NCBI RefSeq assembly: GCF_001187535.1
Contig: NZ_LFIO01000074.1
Coordinates: 1-64,000 of the forward strand
Direction: 5' to 3'
DNA: 64,000 nt
Source: Rhizobium ecuadorense
GTDB lineage: Bacteria; Pseudomonadota; Alphaproteobacteria; Rhizobiales; Rhizobiaceae
How positions within the stretch are numbered: position 1 is the stretch's first letter; every line of letters begins with the position of its first letter. Shown here piece after piece: positions 11,131-20,207 of the stretch. The translations under genes were made by a program, and so were the position numbers. The notes under the pieces are model-generated. The model was given only the letters and a program-made list of their open reading frames with translations. It searched no databases and had not been told where the DNA came from.

Positions 11131-12759
11131 TCATTCGGCGTGCGGCGCCGGATGAATGAAAGGCCAGGGGCTTGCCTCGGATCCTTTTTCGATCGGAACC
11201 TCGATGAGCACGGGTTCATCGAGAGATAGGGCTTTCTCGATCGTCTCTTTGAGTTCGCTGGGGCTCGTCACTCTGAATGACCGGACACCGAAGCTTTCCC
11301 CGAGGGCGACAAAATCCGGATTGGTCAGGTCCGAGCCGAGATAGCGGCCTTGATAAGCTTGCTTCTGGTCGCGCAGCACGTTGCCATAGGCCGAATTGTT
11401 GAAGACGATAGCGACGACATTGATCTTGTGCTGGACGGCGGTGGCAAGTTCCTGAACGCCGAACATAAAGCCGCCATCGCCAGAGACAGAGATCACAGCT
11501 TTGTCGGGATTGGCGACCTTCACACCCAAGGCCGTATTGAAGCCAAAACCCAGATTGTCCTGATAACCGCATGTCACGTATTGGCGCGGCCCGTAGACCG
11601 GGAAGGCAAAGCGGGCCGTGAAGCCCATCTGGCTGACTTCCTCGACGAAGAAGCCGTCTCTCGGCAGAGCCTCACGAATGGCATCGAGATAGGCAAGCTG
11701 CGGCTGGACCTCAGAGAAACGCGATCTGGCGTCTTTGTTGAGGTCAGCGAATTCGCGGGTGCGATCCTGGCGGCTGGCGCCTGCCAGTGCAGCGATCAGA
11801 GCCTGCGTTCCGGCCTTGGCATCGGCGACGATGCCGACACTAGGCTTGAGGCGGACCATTTCGGTCGGATCGATATCGATGCGGATGATCTTGAGATCCT
11901 TGGGGAGCCATTTCCATCGCATGAACTGCAATTCGAGCCGGCTGCCGATGCCGATCAGAACGTCGGTGTTCTTCCAGTATTCATAGGCGGCGACGAAATT
12001 CAGGTAGTTCGGGTGGTCGTCGGCGACGATGCCCTTGCCGGAACGATGGGAGGTGACGGGCGACTGCAACAATTCCGCGAGAGCGGCGATCTCGGCGCCG
12101 GCATCCGCGGCACCGCCACCGACCATGATCATCGGATTCCTGGCGCCGGATATCAGTGCCGCTGCGGCAGCGATCTGATCGGAGTTGACAGCCGGATGAG
12201 GGGCGCTCGAACCGATGGGAAGTTCGACTTCGGGGCCGGATTGGCCAAACACGTCCCATGGCGCTTCGACCGCTCCCGGACCCTGGCGGCCGGAAAGCAT
12301 TTTGCCGATGACCTCGGCCATGACGGGACCAGCCTCGGACGGATGATTGATGCGCTCCGCCGTCTTGGTAAGCCCACGCATCGTCGCCAGTTGATCGGGC
12401 AGTTCGTGCAACTGTCCTCTGCCCTGGCCGATCAAATGGGACATGATGTTGCCGGTGATGCAAAGCACCGACGCGTTGGCGCCGTAAGCGGTGCAAAGAG
12501 CCGCGCCGGAATTGAGAACGCCGGGGCCGGGGACAACGGTATAGGCGCCGATCCGGCCGGTGGACTTGGCATAGCCATAGGCCATATATCCGGCGCCCTG
12601 TTCGTGCCTTGTGTGAATGAACCGAACCTCCTCACGGGCGCCGTAGAGGGCATCGTTGAAATCATACATGTGGGCGCCCGGGATGCCGAACACCGTGTCG
12701 ATCCCATGGCCGACGAGGGAACGGGTCATCGCCCGGCCGGTCGTTTCTTTCCTGCTCAT
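11131..12759 (-). CDS. Thiamine-diphosphate-dependent decarboxylase/carboligase
   Basis: 542 residues with the three-domain acetolactate-synthase/benzoylformate-decarboxylase layout. The N-terminal pyrimidine domain carries the cofactor-activating E53 in RHEQGAGYMAYGYA, and the C-terminal pyrophosphate domain has GDGGF followed by FNNSAYGN. SD GGAG lies seven bases before the ATG. The gene follows the aminotransferase by 38 bases in one operon, so its substrate may be the 2-oxo acid made by that enzyme (phenylpyruvate or indolepyruvate would fit an aromatic aminotransferase). The family cannot be resolved by eye between acetolactate synthase-like and 2-oxo-acid decarboxylase. Confidence 0.85.
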   Translation of the reverse strand: MSRKETTGRAMTRSLVGHGIDTVFGIPGAHMYDFNDALYGAREEVRFIHTRHEQGAGYMAYGYAKSTGRIGAYTVVPGPGVLNSGAALCTAYGANASVLCITGNIMSHLIGQGRGQLHELPDQLATMRGLTKTAERINHPSEAGPVMAEVIGKMLSGRQGPGAVEAPWDVFGQSGPEVELPIGSSAPHPAVNSDQIAAAAALISGARNPMIMVGGGAADAGAEIAALAELLQSPVTSHRSGKGIVADDHPNYLNFVAAYEYWKNTDVLIGIGSRLELQFMRWKWLPKDLKIIRIDIDPTEMVRLKPSVGIVADAKAGTQALIAALAGASRQDRTREFADLNKDARSRFSEVQPQLAYLDAIREALPRDGFFVEEVSQMGFTARFAFPVYGPRQYVTCGYQDNLGFGFNTALGVKVANPDKAVISVSGDGGFMFGVQELATAVQHKINVVAIVFNNSAYGNVLRDQKQAYQGRYLGSDLTNPDFVALGESFGVRSFRVTSPSELKETIEKALSLDEPVLIEVPIEKGSEASPWPFIHPAPHAE

Positions 12760-12797
12760 CTGAAGGCTCCAATGGCCTGAGTTGGGTTATTACGCGG

Positions 12798-13976
12798 CTA
12801 TTGGTTCAAACAACCTTCAGCGCGAAGTGCGGCGACGATGGCGCCGGCATCGGCCGGCTGCATGCCCGCAAGGTTCATACGGCCGGAGTCAGCCATGTAG
12901 ATGCCGTGCTTGGCTCTGAGGGCTGCTGCCGTTTCCTTGGACATGGAGAGATTGGAGAACAGGCCGCGTTGCCGGCTGATGAAGGCGAGATCCGGCGCTG
13001 CGGCGGCGAGCGCCGCACGATTGCCGTTGACACGCTCGCACATCTCTTCGAGCTCGGCGCGCCACATGGCCGACATATCCCCACTCTCAAGAATGCTCCT
13101 GACGATCGCGGCGCCATGATCGGGTGGCATCGACCAGTTCACGCGGGCAAGGGCGGCCATATTGCTCTCGGCCTTGCCGATGTCGTCGACATTGCGGGTC
13201 ATTGCATAGAGCGCGCCGACACGCTCGCGATAGAGACCGAAATTCTTGTCGCAGGAATAGGCGATCAACGCCTCGTCGACCGCATCGAGGATCATGCTTG
13301 TCGGTGCCGCGTCCTGCTCTAGGCCGTCACCAAGCCCCTGATAGGCAAGATCGATAAACGGCACCAGTCTATGTGCAACGAGCAGCTCGGTTATTTCTAG
13401 CCACTGCTCCATGGTGAAATCGATGCCGGTCGGATTGTGGCAGCACCCGTGAAGGAGGACGACATCGCCTTCCGCAGCGGAAGACAAGGCGGCGATGACG
13501 CTTTCGAATTTGACCTGCTGTGACGTCAGGTCGACGAAGGCGTAGTCCTTTACGGCCAGGCGTGCCGAGGCAAAGATCGGCGCATGGTTCGGCCAGCTCG
13601 GCGTGCCCAATAGAATCTTTGCCGATGGATTCGCCGTCTGGATGAGCTCGGCGCCGAGACGCAGCGCGCCGCTGCCGCCCGGTGTCTGAATGCCGACAAG
13701 GCGGTGACCGAACGTCGGCGATTTGCCGAAAATGATGGGCTGCAGCAGCCGCACGAATTGCAGATCGCCTTCCGGGCCGAGATATTTCTTGCTGTCCTGG
13801 GTTTCGAGGAGAAACTGCTCCGCTGCTTTTACGGCTCGCATCACCGGGGTGCGGCCCATGGCGTCGCGATAGACGCCGACACCAAGGTCGATCTTTCCGG
13901 TGCGCTCGTCGGCCTGAAAGGCCTTGATGAGGGCAAGCAGGCTGTCGGCCGGCCGGCTGTTCAGTTTCTCAAACAC
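12798..13976 (-). CDS. Aromatic/aspartate aminotransferase (class I)
   Basis: A 392-residue PLP enzyme of the TyrB/AspC (class I alpha) type: the substrate loop region GVGVYRDAMGRTPVM, CHNPTGID, and the PLP lysine K244 in SCDKNFGLYRERVGALY. The GTG at 13976 is chosen because GGAGG stands seven bases upstream and the protein then starts MFEKLNSRPADSL, the normal family start; the ATG at 14075 would add 33 unrelated residues. It is divergent from an Lrp-type regulator and followed by the thiamine-diphosphate enzyme. Rhizobial homologues act on Tyr, Phe and Trp; specificity here is inferred. Confidence 0.9.
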   Translation of the reverse strand: MFEKLNSRPADSLLALIKAFQADERTGKIDLGVGVYRDAMGRTPVMRAVKAAEQFLLETQDSKKYLGPEGDLQFVRLLQPIIFGKSPTFGHRLVGIQTPGGSGALRLGAELIQTANPSAKILLGTPSWPNHAPIFASARLAVKDYAFVDLTSQQVKFESVIAALSSAAEGDVVLLHGCCHNPTGIDFTMEQWLEITELLVAHRLVPFIDLAYQGLGDGLEQDAAPTSMILDAVDEALIAYSCDKNFGLYRERVGALYAMTRNVDDIGKAESNMAALARVNWSMPPDHGAAIVRSILESGDMSAMWRAELEEMCERVNGNRAALAAAAPDLAFISRQRGLFSNLSMSKETAAALRAKHGIYMADSGRMNLAGMQPADAGAIVAALRAEGCLNQ

Positions 13977-14033
13977 AAGTCCACCTCCGTTTCCAGGTTC
14001 TATCCGGAGACTAACTGAACTCTTGTGGCGAAT

Positions 14034-14104
14034 TTCTGCGATTATCTGCCTGTGGCCGCACATCGATGCAGACATTCTGCGTCATTCGGCTATTCTGCGC
14101 AGAA
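14034..14104. promoter_or_regulatory. Three TTCTGCG repeats, candidate Lrp operator
   Basis: Between the aminotransferase and the Lrp-type gene, TTCTGCG occurs at 14034-14040, 14075-14081 and 14093-14099. The last is half of a perfect 12-bp palindrome, TTCTGCGCAGAA (14093-14104). Lrp/AsnC regulators commonly bind repeated sites in the divergent region next to their own gene. Confidence 0.4.
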
Positions 14105-14130
14105 ATTCTCCTTGTCTCATTGGATGGCCC

Positions 14131-14598
14131 ATGCTTGACCAGTTCGATATCAAATTACTCGCCGCCCTCCAGCAAAACAGTGAAGTGACGCAGGGCGAGT
14201 TGTCGCAGAAGGTCAATCTCTCCGCGACCCAATGCGCACGCCGTTTGGAAAGGCTGCGCAACGAGGAGTACATCCAGAGCGTCGTCGCCATCCTCAATCC
14301 GGTAAAACTGGGTTTTGCCGTCGTCGCTCATACGCTTGTCAGCCTGCGCGCGCATACGGAAGGTGGAAACGAGCGGCTTCATCGGTTCATCGAGACCGCG
14401 CCGGAGATTCTTGAGTGTTATTCGCAGACGGGCGACGCCGATTTTCTGATGAAGGTCATGACGCGTGACCTCGACCATCTCAGCCAGTTTCTAGAAAGGA
14501 TGATCCGGGTCACCGACAATCTCGCCTCGGTCAAGTCGAGCATCGTCCTGAAGACGCTGAAAAAGACGACTGCTTTGCCGCTGCAGATCATGACGTGA
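14131..14598 (+). CDS. Lrp/AsnC-family transcriptional regulator
   Basis: 155 residues: an N-terminal winged helix-turn-helix (MLDQFDIKLLAALQQNSEVT..., recognition helix around SATQCARRLERL) and a C-terminal RAM ligand-binding domain (about 65-150, with YSQTGDADFLMKV). These regulators usually sense amino acids and act on a neighbouring gene. It is divergent from the aminotransferase operon and likely controls it. The ATG at 14131 gives the standard family length; the frame is open from 13924 but that part is non-coding. Confidence 0.9.
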   Translation: MLDQFDIKLLAALQQNSEVTQGELSQKVNLSATQCARRLERLRNEEYIQSVVAILNPVKLGFAVVAHTLVSLRAHTEGGNERLHRFIETAPEILECYSQTGDADFLMKVMTRDLDHLSQFLERMIRVTDNLASVKSSIVLKTLKKTTALPLQIMT

Positions 14599-14608
14599 GA
14601 GCGGCAGA

Positions 14609-14656
14609 GCATGATGCCGAAAAGTGTGAGCGGTTTTCGGGCGACATCCTGTTCTA
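14609..14656. repeat. 48-bp dispersed repeat, copy 1
   Basis: Matches 46445-46492 at 46 of 48 positions. Its core CCGAAAA-N10-TTTTCGG can form a 7-bp stem. It lies just after the Lrp-type gene and before the convergent end of the ABC ATPase gene, so it may also act as a terminator. Similar GCATGATGCCGAAAAG elements are very common between genes in Rhizobiaceae. Confidence 0.8.
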
Positions 14657-14663
14657 GCCGCTC

Positions 14664-15425
14664 TCATCTGAGATAGTGGATGTGCGGACGCGAATGATAG
14701 GGCGAGGCTTCGATGCGGGCCTCGACGGAAAAGACCTCGCGCAGAAGGTTCTCGCTCAGCACGTCTTCAGGTGCGCCCGAGGCGACGATCCTGCCCTGCT
14801 GCATGATAACAAGCTCATCGCAGAACATGGCGGCGTGGTTGAGATCGTGCAGGGCGACGATGCTGGTGATCGGCAGGCCGGAGACGAGCCGCATCAGGCC
14901 GATCTGGTGCTGGATGTCGAGATGGTTTGTGGGTTCGTCGAGGATCAGCTCCTGCGGCGACTGGGCGAGCGCCCTGGCAATATGGGTGCGCTGCTTTTCG
15001 CCGCCCGACAGGCTCTGCCAGCGATCGTCACGCTTCTCCGCCATGCCGGAGCGGGCGAGCGCTGCTTCGACCGCCTCTTCGTCGGCCTTGGTCCAGCCTG
15101 AGAACATGGAGCGGTGCGGGAAGCGGCCGAGCTTGACGACGTCGATGACCTTCAGATTGGCATTGGTCGTGGCGTGCTGCTCGACGAAAGCGATGCGCCG
15201 TGCGATCGAGCGGCGGCTGATCTTGCCGATATCGTTGCGATCGAGGATGACGCGCCCGGAATGCGGCCGCTTCAGGCCGGCGAGAAGCCGCAGCAGCGAG
15301 GTCTTGCCGGAGCCGTTCGGCCCGAGCAGGCCGAGCATCCGGCCGGGCTGCGCCTCCAGGGAAACGCCGTCCAGAATGGTCTTCCTGCCAATTTTCCAGG
15401 TGAGGTTGTCGGCCTTGATGCTCAT
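14664..15425 (-). CDS. Iron/siderophore-type ABC transporter ATPase
   Basis: A 253-residue FecE/FhuC-type ATPase: Walker A GPNGSGKT (about 36-43), Q-loop, signature LSGGEKQR, Walker B LILDEPTNHLD, and H-loop HDLNHA. Last gene of a three-gene importer; its ATG overlaps the permease stop by four bases. It would power uptake of a ferric siderophore, haem or cobalamin. No substrate-specific feature is visible. Confidence 0.9.
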   Translation of the reverse strand: MSIKADNLTWKIGRKTILDGVSLEAQPGRMLGLLGPNGSGKTSLLRLLAGLKRPHSGRVILDRNDIGKISRRSIARRIAFVEQHATTNANLKVIDVVKLGRFPHRSMFSGWTKADEEAVEAALARSGMAEKRDDRWQSLSGGEKQRTHIARALAQSPQELILDEPTNHLDIQHQIGLMRLVSGLPITSIVALHDLNHAAMFCDELVIMQQGRIVASGAPEDVLSENLLREVFSVEARIEASPYHSRPHIHYLR

Positions 15426-16462
15426 GACGCACGCTGGAACCGGTAGAGGATGATCGAGAAGAAGGGAACGCCGACGAGCGCCGTGACGACGCCGATCGGC
15501 AGGATCTGGCCGGGAATGAGGGCGCGCGCGGCGATGTCGGCGAGCACCACGAAGATCGCGCCTGCGATGGCGCAGGCCGGCAGCAGCCGAATATGCAGCG
15601 GCCCGACGACGAAGCGGGCGACATGCGGCACGACGAGGCCGACGAAGCCGATCGACCCGACCATGCTGACGATCGTCGCCGTCATCATGGCGGTGAGCGC
15701 GAAGAGCACCATGCGGGCGCGGGCGACATTGACGCCGAGCGAGGATGCCGCCTCGTCGCCGAAAGCGAAGGCGTCGAGCACGCGGGCATAGAGAAGACAG
15801 GCGGCAAGGCCGAAGCCGACGACGACCGAGACCAGCGCGAATTCCGGCCAGCGCACGCCGCTGAAGCTGCCGAGCAGCCAGAACATGACGTCGCGGGCCT
15901 GCTGCGCATTGGCCGAGGTGGTGACGATATAGGAGGTCGAGGCGTTGAAGAGTTGCGATGCGGCCACACCGGCAAGAATGGTGCGGTCCGCGCCGCCGCG
16001 CGTGCCGTTCGAGAGCAGCGCCACGAAGAAGAAGGCGGCGAAGGCGCCGGCAAAGGCGCCTGCCGACAGCGACACCGCGCCCGCGCCGAGCCCCAGGATG
16101 ACGATCGCCACGGCGCCGGTGGAGGCCCCGGCGGAGATGCCGAGCACATAGGGTTCGGCAAGCGGGTTGCGCAGCAGCGACTGCATGATGGCGCCCGACA
16201 GTGCCAGCCCCGCGCCGCAGAAGGCGGCGACCAGCGCGCGGCTCAGGCGATAATCCCAGATCACCGTCTCATGGATGCGGTTCAGCTCGACCGCGGTCCA
16301 GCCGAGCCGGTTGGTGACGGCCGAAAACGTGGTCGCAAGCGGAATCGGCAAGTCGCCGATCCCGACGCTGATGCCGACGGCGACAGCGATGAGGCAGAGG
16401 GAGGCGAGCAGCAGTCCGGTGACCGCTCCCAGCTGCCGGAAGAGACGGCCTGCGTCCGTCAC
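15422..16462 (-). CDS. FecCD-family ABC permease
   Basis: A 346-residue polytopic inner-membrane protein of the FecCD/BtuC family, about ten membrane segments, with the family stretches LSGAIMQSLLRNPLAEPYVLGIS and GFVGLVVPHVAR. It starts at GTG overlapping the stop of the binding-protein gene (GTGA). A single permease gene implies a homodimer, as in BtuC2D2. Middle gene of the siderophore-type importer. Confidence 0.92.
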   Translation of the reverse strand: MTDAGRLFRQLGAVTGLLLASLCLIAVAVGISVGIGDLPIPLATTFSAVTNRLGWTAVELNRIHETVIWDYRLSRALVAAFCGAGLALSGAIMQSLLRNPLAEPYVLGISAGASTGAVAIVILGLGAGAVSLSAGAFAGAFAAFFFVALLSNGTRGGADRTILAGVAASQLFNASTSYIVTTSANAQQARDVMFWLLGSFSGVRWPEFALVSVVVGFGLAACLLYARVLDAFAFGDEAASSLGVNVARARMVLFALTAMMTATIVSMVGSIGFVGLVVPHVARFVVGPLHIRLLPACAIAGAIFVVLADIAARALIPGQILPIGVVTALVGVPFFSIILYRFQRAS

Positions 16463-17484
16463 TTCAACAGACCGAGAGCCTTTAGCTGCTCGGCCACCTG
16501 CTCGGCGCCGTAGATCGTGCGGATCGTCGGGTTCATGGCCTGACCGTCCATGACGACGAGCGCCTTGTTCTTGACAGCAGGGGTCTGGCTGACGGCCGGA
16601 TCGGTATTCAGGAAGTTGATCTTGGCCTCGGGCTTATCGAGTTCCCAGCGGTTGCGGTCGAGGCTGGCGACGACGATAACGTCGGGATTGGCGGCGATGA
16701 TGCCTTCCCAGCCAATGGTCGGCCATTCCGCTTCCGCTGATATCGCATTGTGGCCGCCGAGCAGGTCGGCGATGAAGCCCGAGGCGCTGTTCTTGCCGCT
16801 GACATAGGCGTCGGCCGACGGGCTGGGGCTCGAAAACCAGAAGACGTAGGAGAGGTTCTTGCCGTCCTTGGAAACGCTCCCGCGAAGCTTGGCTTCCCGC
16901 GCCTTGAAGTCGGCAATCAGCGCCTGGCCGCGATCGGCGACGTCGAAAATCTGCGAAAGTTCGTCGATCTCCTTGTAGAGGAGATCCATGTTCCACAGCT
17001 CGGCGCGGCTGCCGTACTGATCCTTGACGTCCTTGGTGCTGAGGCAGGTGCTGGGCGAGAGATAGGTTGAAACACCTACCTTGTCGAAATCCTCGCGCTT
17101 GGCAACCTTGCTGTTCGGCCCGACGAGGCTCGGGAGCGCCGCCGCGACGAAATCGGGGTTTTCGGCGAGCATCGATTCGAAAGTCGGCATCTCGACGGTG
17201 AGAAGCTTGACCTTGGCATTGGCTTCGGCGAGCTGCGGCAGCACCTTGCTCGGCCAGAAGGCGGTGCCGACCATCTTGTCCTGAAGGCCGAGCAGCAGCA
17301 GGATTTCCGCGCTGTTCTGGCCGAGGCCGATCGCTCGCTCGGGCGCCTTCTTGAATGTCACCGCAGCGCCGCAGTTTTCGAGCGTCAGCGGGTAGGCCGT
17401 CGAACCGGCCAGCGTCGGATTTGCGGCAAGGCCGGTCAGGGCGGAGAGGCCGCAGGCGGTCAGAATTGATTTGAGGCTGGTCAC
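16459..17484 (-). CDS. Periplasmic iron/siderophore-type binding protein
   Basis: A 341-residue FecB/BtuF-fold binding protein with a cleavable signal (cut probably after TLAGS) and two lobes; the segments APERAIGLGQNSAEILLLLG and WEGIIAANPDVIVVA are typical. The start is GTG with GGGGA seven bases upstream. First gene of the operon binding protein-permease-ATPase. No TonB receptor or siderophore synthesis gene is in the window, so the ligand is unknown. The 124-base upstream gap is AT-rich in its middle and probably contains the promoter; I see no clear RirA or Irr box. Confidence 0.88.
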   Translation of the reverse strand: MTSLKSILTACGLSALTGLAANPTLAGSTAYPLTLENCGAAVTFKKAPERAIGLGQNSAEILLLLGLQDKMVGTAFWPSKVLPQLAEANAKVKLLTVEMPTFESMLAENPDFVAAALPSLVGPNSKVAKREDFDKVGVSTYLSPSTCLSTKDVKDQYGSRAELWNMDLLYKEIDELSQIFDVADRGQALIADFKAREAKLRGSVSKDGKNLSYVFWFSSPSPSADAYVSGKNSASGFIADLLGGHNAISAEAEWPTIGWEGIIAANPDVIVVASLDRNRWELDKPEAKINFLNTDPAVSQTPAVKNKALVVMDGQAMNPTIRTIYGAEQVAEQLKALGLLK

Positions 17485-17608
17485 GAAGAAATCCCCGGTG
17501 CGTGAGTGTCTGCGGCCGGGGTATAGCCTCAGGAGCAGCCTGAAAACAAGACTGAATAAATCAACTTATCACAAAATCGACAGGTGATCGTTGAGCGACA
17601 GTCGCTCC

Positions 17609-18454
17609 TCAGCTTGCCTCTCCGGTTTCGATGCGGGCGGTTTTGCGCGTGGCATGCAGGAAGGCTGCAATGAAGGCGATCGCGAACAGGAGAACGATGG
17701 TCGGGGCCGGCGCGCTGTCGATAAAGAAGGAGAGATAAACGCCGGCAAAGGCAGTGATCACCGCGATTGCGACCGACAGAGCGAGCATCGTACTGAAGCG
17801 GCGCGTCAGCAGATAGGCAATGGAGCCCGGTGCGATCAGCAGCGAGATGGCGAGAATGATGCCGACCGACCGAAGTGCTGCGACGATCGTCAATGAAAGC
17901 AGGCAGAGCAGGCCGTAGTGAAGCAGCTTCACCCTCAGCCCGACCGCTCTTGCCTGAGCCGGATCGAAGGCATGCAGCAGCAGGTCACGCCACTTGACGG
18001 CGATGATGGTGGCCGTCAGCGCCGCAACGGCTCCGGTCTCCACGATGTCGGGAAAGCCGATGCCGAGCATGTCGCCGAAGAGGATGTGATCGAGATGCAC
18101 CTCGGACTGGATCTTCACATAGAGAACCAGGCCGAAGCCGAACATGCCCGAAAATACGATGCCCATCACCGTGTCCTGCTTGATGCGGCTGTTATCCTTG
18201 AGGAAGCCGGTGGCAAGCGCGCAGACCATCCCGGCCGCAAAGGCGCCGACCGCCAACGGAAAGCCGGCGATATAGGCGATGACCACGCCCGGGAAGACGG
18301 CATGGCTCATGGCGTCTCCCATCAGCGCCCAGCCTTTGAGCACAAGGAAGCAGGAGAGCAGCGCTGTGGGGATGGCGATCAGCACCGAGATGATCAGGGC
18401 GTTGATCATGAAATCGAACTGGAACGGCGCCAGCAGGGTGGTAAGACCGTTCAT
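17609..18454 (-). CDS. sitD: Manganese ABC transporter permease SitD
   Basis: A 281-residue ABC-3 family permease, about eight or nine membrane segments, with the family stretch LVLKGWALMGDAMSHAVFPG near the N terminus. The ATG at 18454 overlaps the sitC stop by four bases; the same frame is open to 19258, but the upstream part only mirrors sitC. It is the last gene of sitABCD, and forms the channel with SitC for Mn(II) (possibly Fe(II)). Confidence 0.92.
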   Translation of the reverse strand: MNGLTTLLAPFQFDFMINALIISVLIAIPTALLSCFLVLKGWALMGDAMSHAVFPGVVIAYIAGFPLAVGAFAAGMVCALATGFLKDNSRIKQDTVMGIVFSGMFGFGLVLYVKIQSEVHLDHILFGDMLGIGFPDIVETGAVAALTATIIAVKWRDLLLHAFDPAQARAVGLRVKLLHYGLLCLLSLTIVAALRSVGIILAISLLIAPGSIAYLLTRRFSTMLALSVAIAVITAFAGVYLSFFIDSAPAPTIVLLFAIAFIAAFLHATRKTARIETGEAS

Positions 18455-19308
18455 GAGGATGTCTCCAGCGCTTGAGCGGCCCTGCGCCGGCTCGCCAGCA
18501 TTCCGTGCTTGGGCGCCAGGATGAAGGCGGCAAGGAAGATCAGCGTCTGGAGGACGATGATGATGCCGCCGGTCGCGCCGTCGAGGAAATAGCTCACATA
18601 GGCGCCGATGAAGCTGGTCGCCGCCCCGATCGCGACGGCGATGACGAGCAGCCGCGGGAAACGATCCGTCAGCAGGTAAGCCGTCGCCCCCGGCGTCACC
18701 ACCATGCAGATGACCAGAAAGGCGCCGACGGTCTGCAGCGCCGCGACCGTCGAGGCCGACAGCAGCGTGAAAAACATGATCTTGAGCCGCGTCGGATTGA
18801 GCCCGATCGAACGGGCGTGGGTCTCGTCGAAGAAGACGACCATCAGGTCCTTCCACTTCACCAGCAGGATGGCGAGCGAAACGAAGCCGATGATGGCGAG
18901 CTGAAGCGTGTCTTCGGGGGTGATTGCGAGGATGTTGCCGAGCACGATCGTCTGAATGTTCACCGCGGTTGGTCGGAGCGATACCATGAACAGGCCGAGC
19001 CCGAAGAAGGAGGAAAAGATCAGGCCGATGATGGCGTCTTCCTTCAGCTTGGTGCGCTGGTTGAGGAAGAGCATCGCCGCGGCGGCAAGGCCGCCGGAGA
19101 AGAATGCGCCGATCGAGAAGGGAAGTCCGATCATGTAGGCGCCGGCGACACCCGGCACGATGGAATGCGAGAGGGCGTCGCCGATCAGCGACCAGCCCTT
19201 GAGCATCAGATAACAGGAGAGGAAGGCGCAGACACCGCCGACAAGAGCCGATACCCACATGGCGTTCAGCATGTAGTCATAGGTGAAAGGTTCGAGAAAG
19301 ACGGCCAT
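18451..19308 (-). CDS. sitC: Manganese ABC transporter permease SitC
   Basis: A 285-residue ABC-3 permease paralogous to SitD, with LMLKGWSLIGDALSHSIVPG near residue 30-50 and about eight membrane segments. It overlaps sitB by one base and sitD by four. Two different permeases in tandem is the standard SitABCD/YfeABCD arrangement. Confidence 0.93.
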   Translation of the reverse strand: MAVFLEPFTYDYMLNAMWVSALVGGVCAFLSCYLMLKGWSLIGDALSHSIVPGVAGAYMIGLPFSIGAFFSGGLAAAAMLFLNQRTKLKEDAIIGLIFSSFFGLGLFMVSLRPTAVNIQTIVLGNILAITPEDTLQLAIIGFVSLAILLVKWKDLMVVFFDETHARSIGLNPTRLKIMFFTLLSASTVAALQTVGAFLVICMVVTPGATAYLLTDRFPRLLVIAVAIGAATSFIGAYVSYFLDGATGGIIIVLQTLIFLAAFILAPKHGMLASRRRAAQALETSS

Positions 19309-20207
19309 CAGGCTTGCTCTCCGCTTCCGTTCGCCGAGACAGGCGCGAGCAGCTTGCCCTCCCGCAGGACCAGCGGCCTCTCGTCGTCGGTGAGGATCCC
19401 GACGGGATATGGCTTGCTGCCGGAGCCATTCAACACGAGATGACGAAGCACGCCGCCGAAGGTTCTCTCGAGGTTTTCCTGGGTAAAGGTCTCGTCCGTC
19501 TGTCCGTAGGCCAGCACCGTGCCTTTGATCAGCACCGTGCGGTCGCAGAATTCCGGCACGCTGCCGAGATTGTGCGTCGACACCAGCATCACCCGGCCTT
19601 CGTCGCGCAGAGAGCGGAGCAGCTTGACGATGGCCTCTTCGGTCTTGACGTCGACGCCGGTGAAGGGTTCGTCGAGCAGGATGACGCGGCCGTCCTGCGC
19701 CAGCGCGCGAGCAAGGAAGACGCGCTTTTTCTGGCCGCCGGAAAGTTCGCCGATCTGGCGCTTGCGGAATTCGCTCATGTTGACGCGGGCGAGCGCCTTG
19801 GACACGGCTTCGTGGTCGGCCGCTTTCGGAATGCGCATCATCCCCATATGGCCGTAGCGCCCCATCATGACGACGTCCTCGACCAGCACCGGAAAATTCC
19901 AGTCGACCTCTTCCGATTGCGGCACGTAGGCGACAAGATTTTTTCGCAGCGCTTGTTCGACCGGCATGCCGAGCACGGAAATCTCACCCCTGGCGAGGCG
20001 CACGAAGCCCATGATCGCCTTGAACAGGGTCGATTTTCCGGAGCCGTTGACGCCGACGAGCGCGGTAATGGTACCGGTGGGTGTCTGGAAGCTGGCGCCG
20101 CGCAGCGCCGTGTGGCCGTTGCGATAGGTAACCGTGGCATCCTTTACAGAGATGCCGGCCCCCGCATCCGAAGATGCGGGGGAAACCGGGGAAGCGATAC
20201 CGTTCAT
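19308..20207 (-). CDS. sitB: Manganese ABC transporter ATPase SitB
   Basis: 299 residues with Walker [10 protein letters not shown], signature LSGGQKKR, Walker [13 protein letters not shown] and H-loop STHNLG. The N terminus has about 20 extra polar residues and the C terminus about 40 beyond the core. It overlaps the sitA stop region by four bases and sitC by one. Energises Mn(II) import with SitA, SitC and SitD. Confidence 0.93.
   Translation of the reverse strand: MNGIASPVSPASSDAGAGISVKDATVTYRNGHTALRGASFQTPTGTITALVGVNGSGKSTLFKAIMGFVRLARGEISVLGMPVEQALRKNLVAYVPQSEEVDWNFPVLVEDVVMMGRYGHMGMMRIPKAADHEAVSKALARVNMSEFRKRQIGELSGGQKKRVFLARALAQDGRVILLDEPFTGVDVKTEEAIVKLLRSLRDEGRVMLVSTHNLGSVPEFCDRTVLIKGTVLAYGQTDETFTQENLERTFGGVLRHLVLNGSGSKPYPVGILTDDERPLVLREGKLLAPVSANGSGEQA

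Noticed and set aside
11350..12780. A 476-codon plus-strand open frame
   Set aside because: Antisense to the thiamine-diphosphate enzyme, whose E53 and GDG-NN motifs are intact.
17485..17608. Possible RirA or Irr box upstream of the siderophore-type importer
   Set aside because: TGA and TCA triplets occur, but not at the N9 spacing expected for RirA, and no Irr-type repeat is seen.
18455..19258. N-terminal extension that would make sitD 549 residues
   Set aside because: The extension is Arg-rich and out of frame with sitC, which it overlaps. The ATG at 18454 gives the normal permease.
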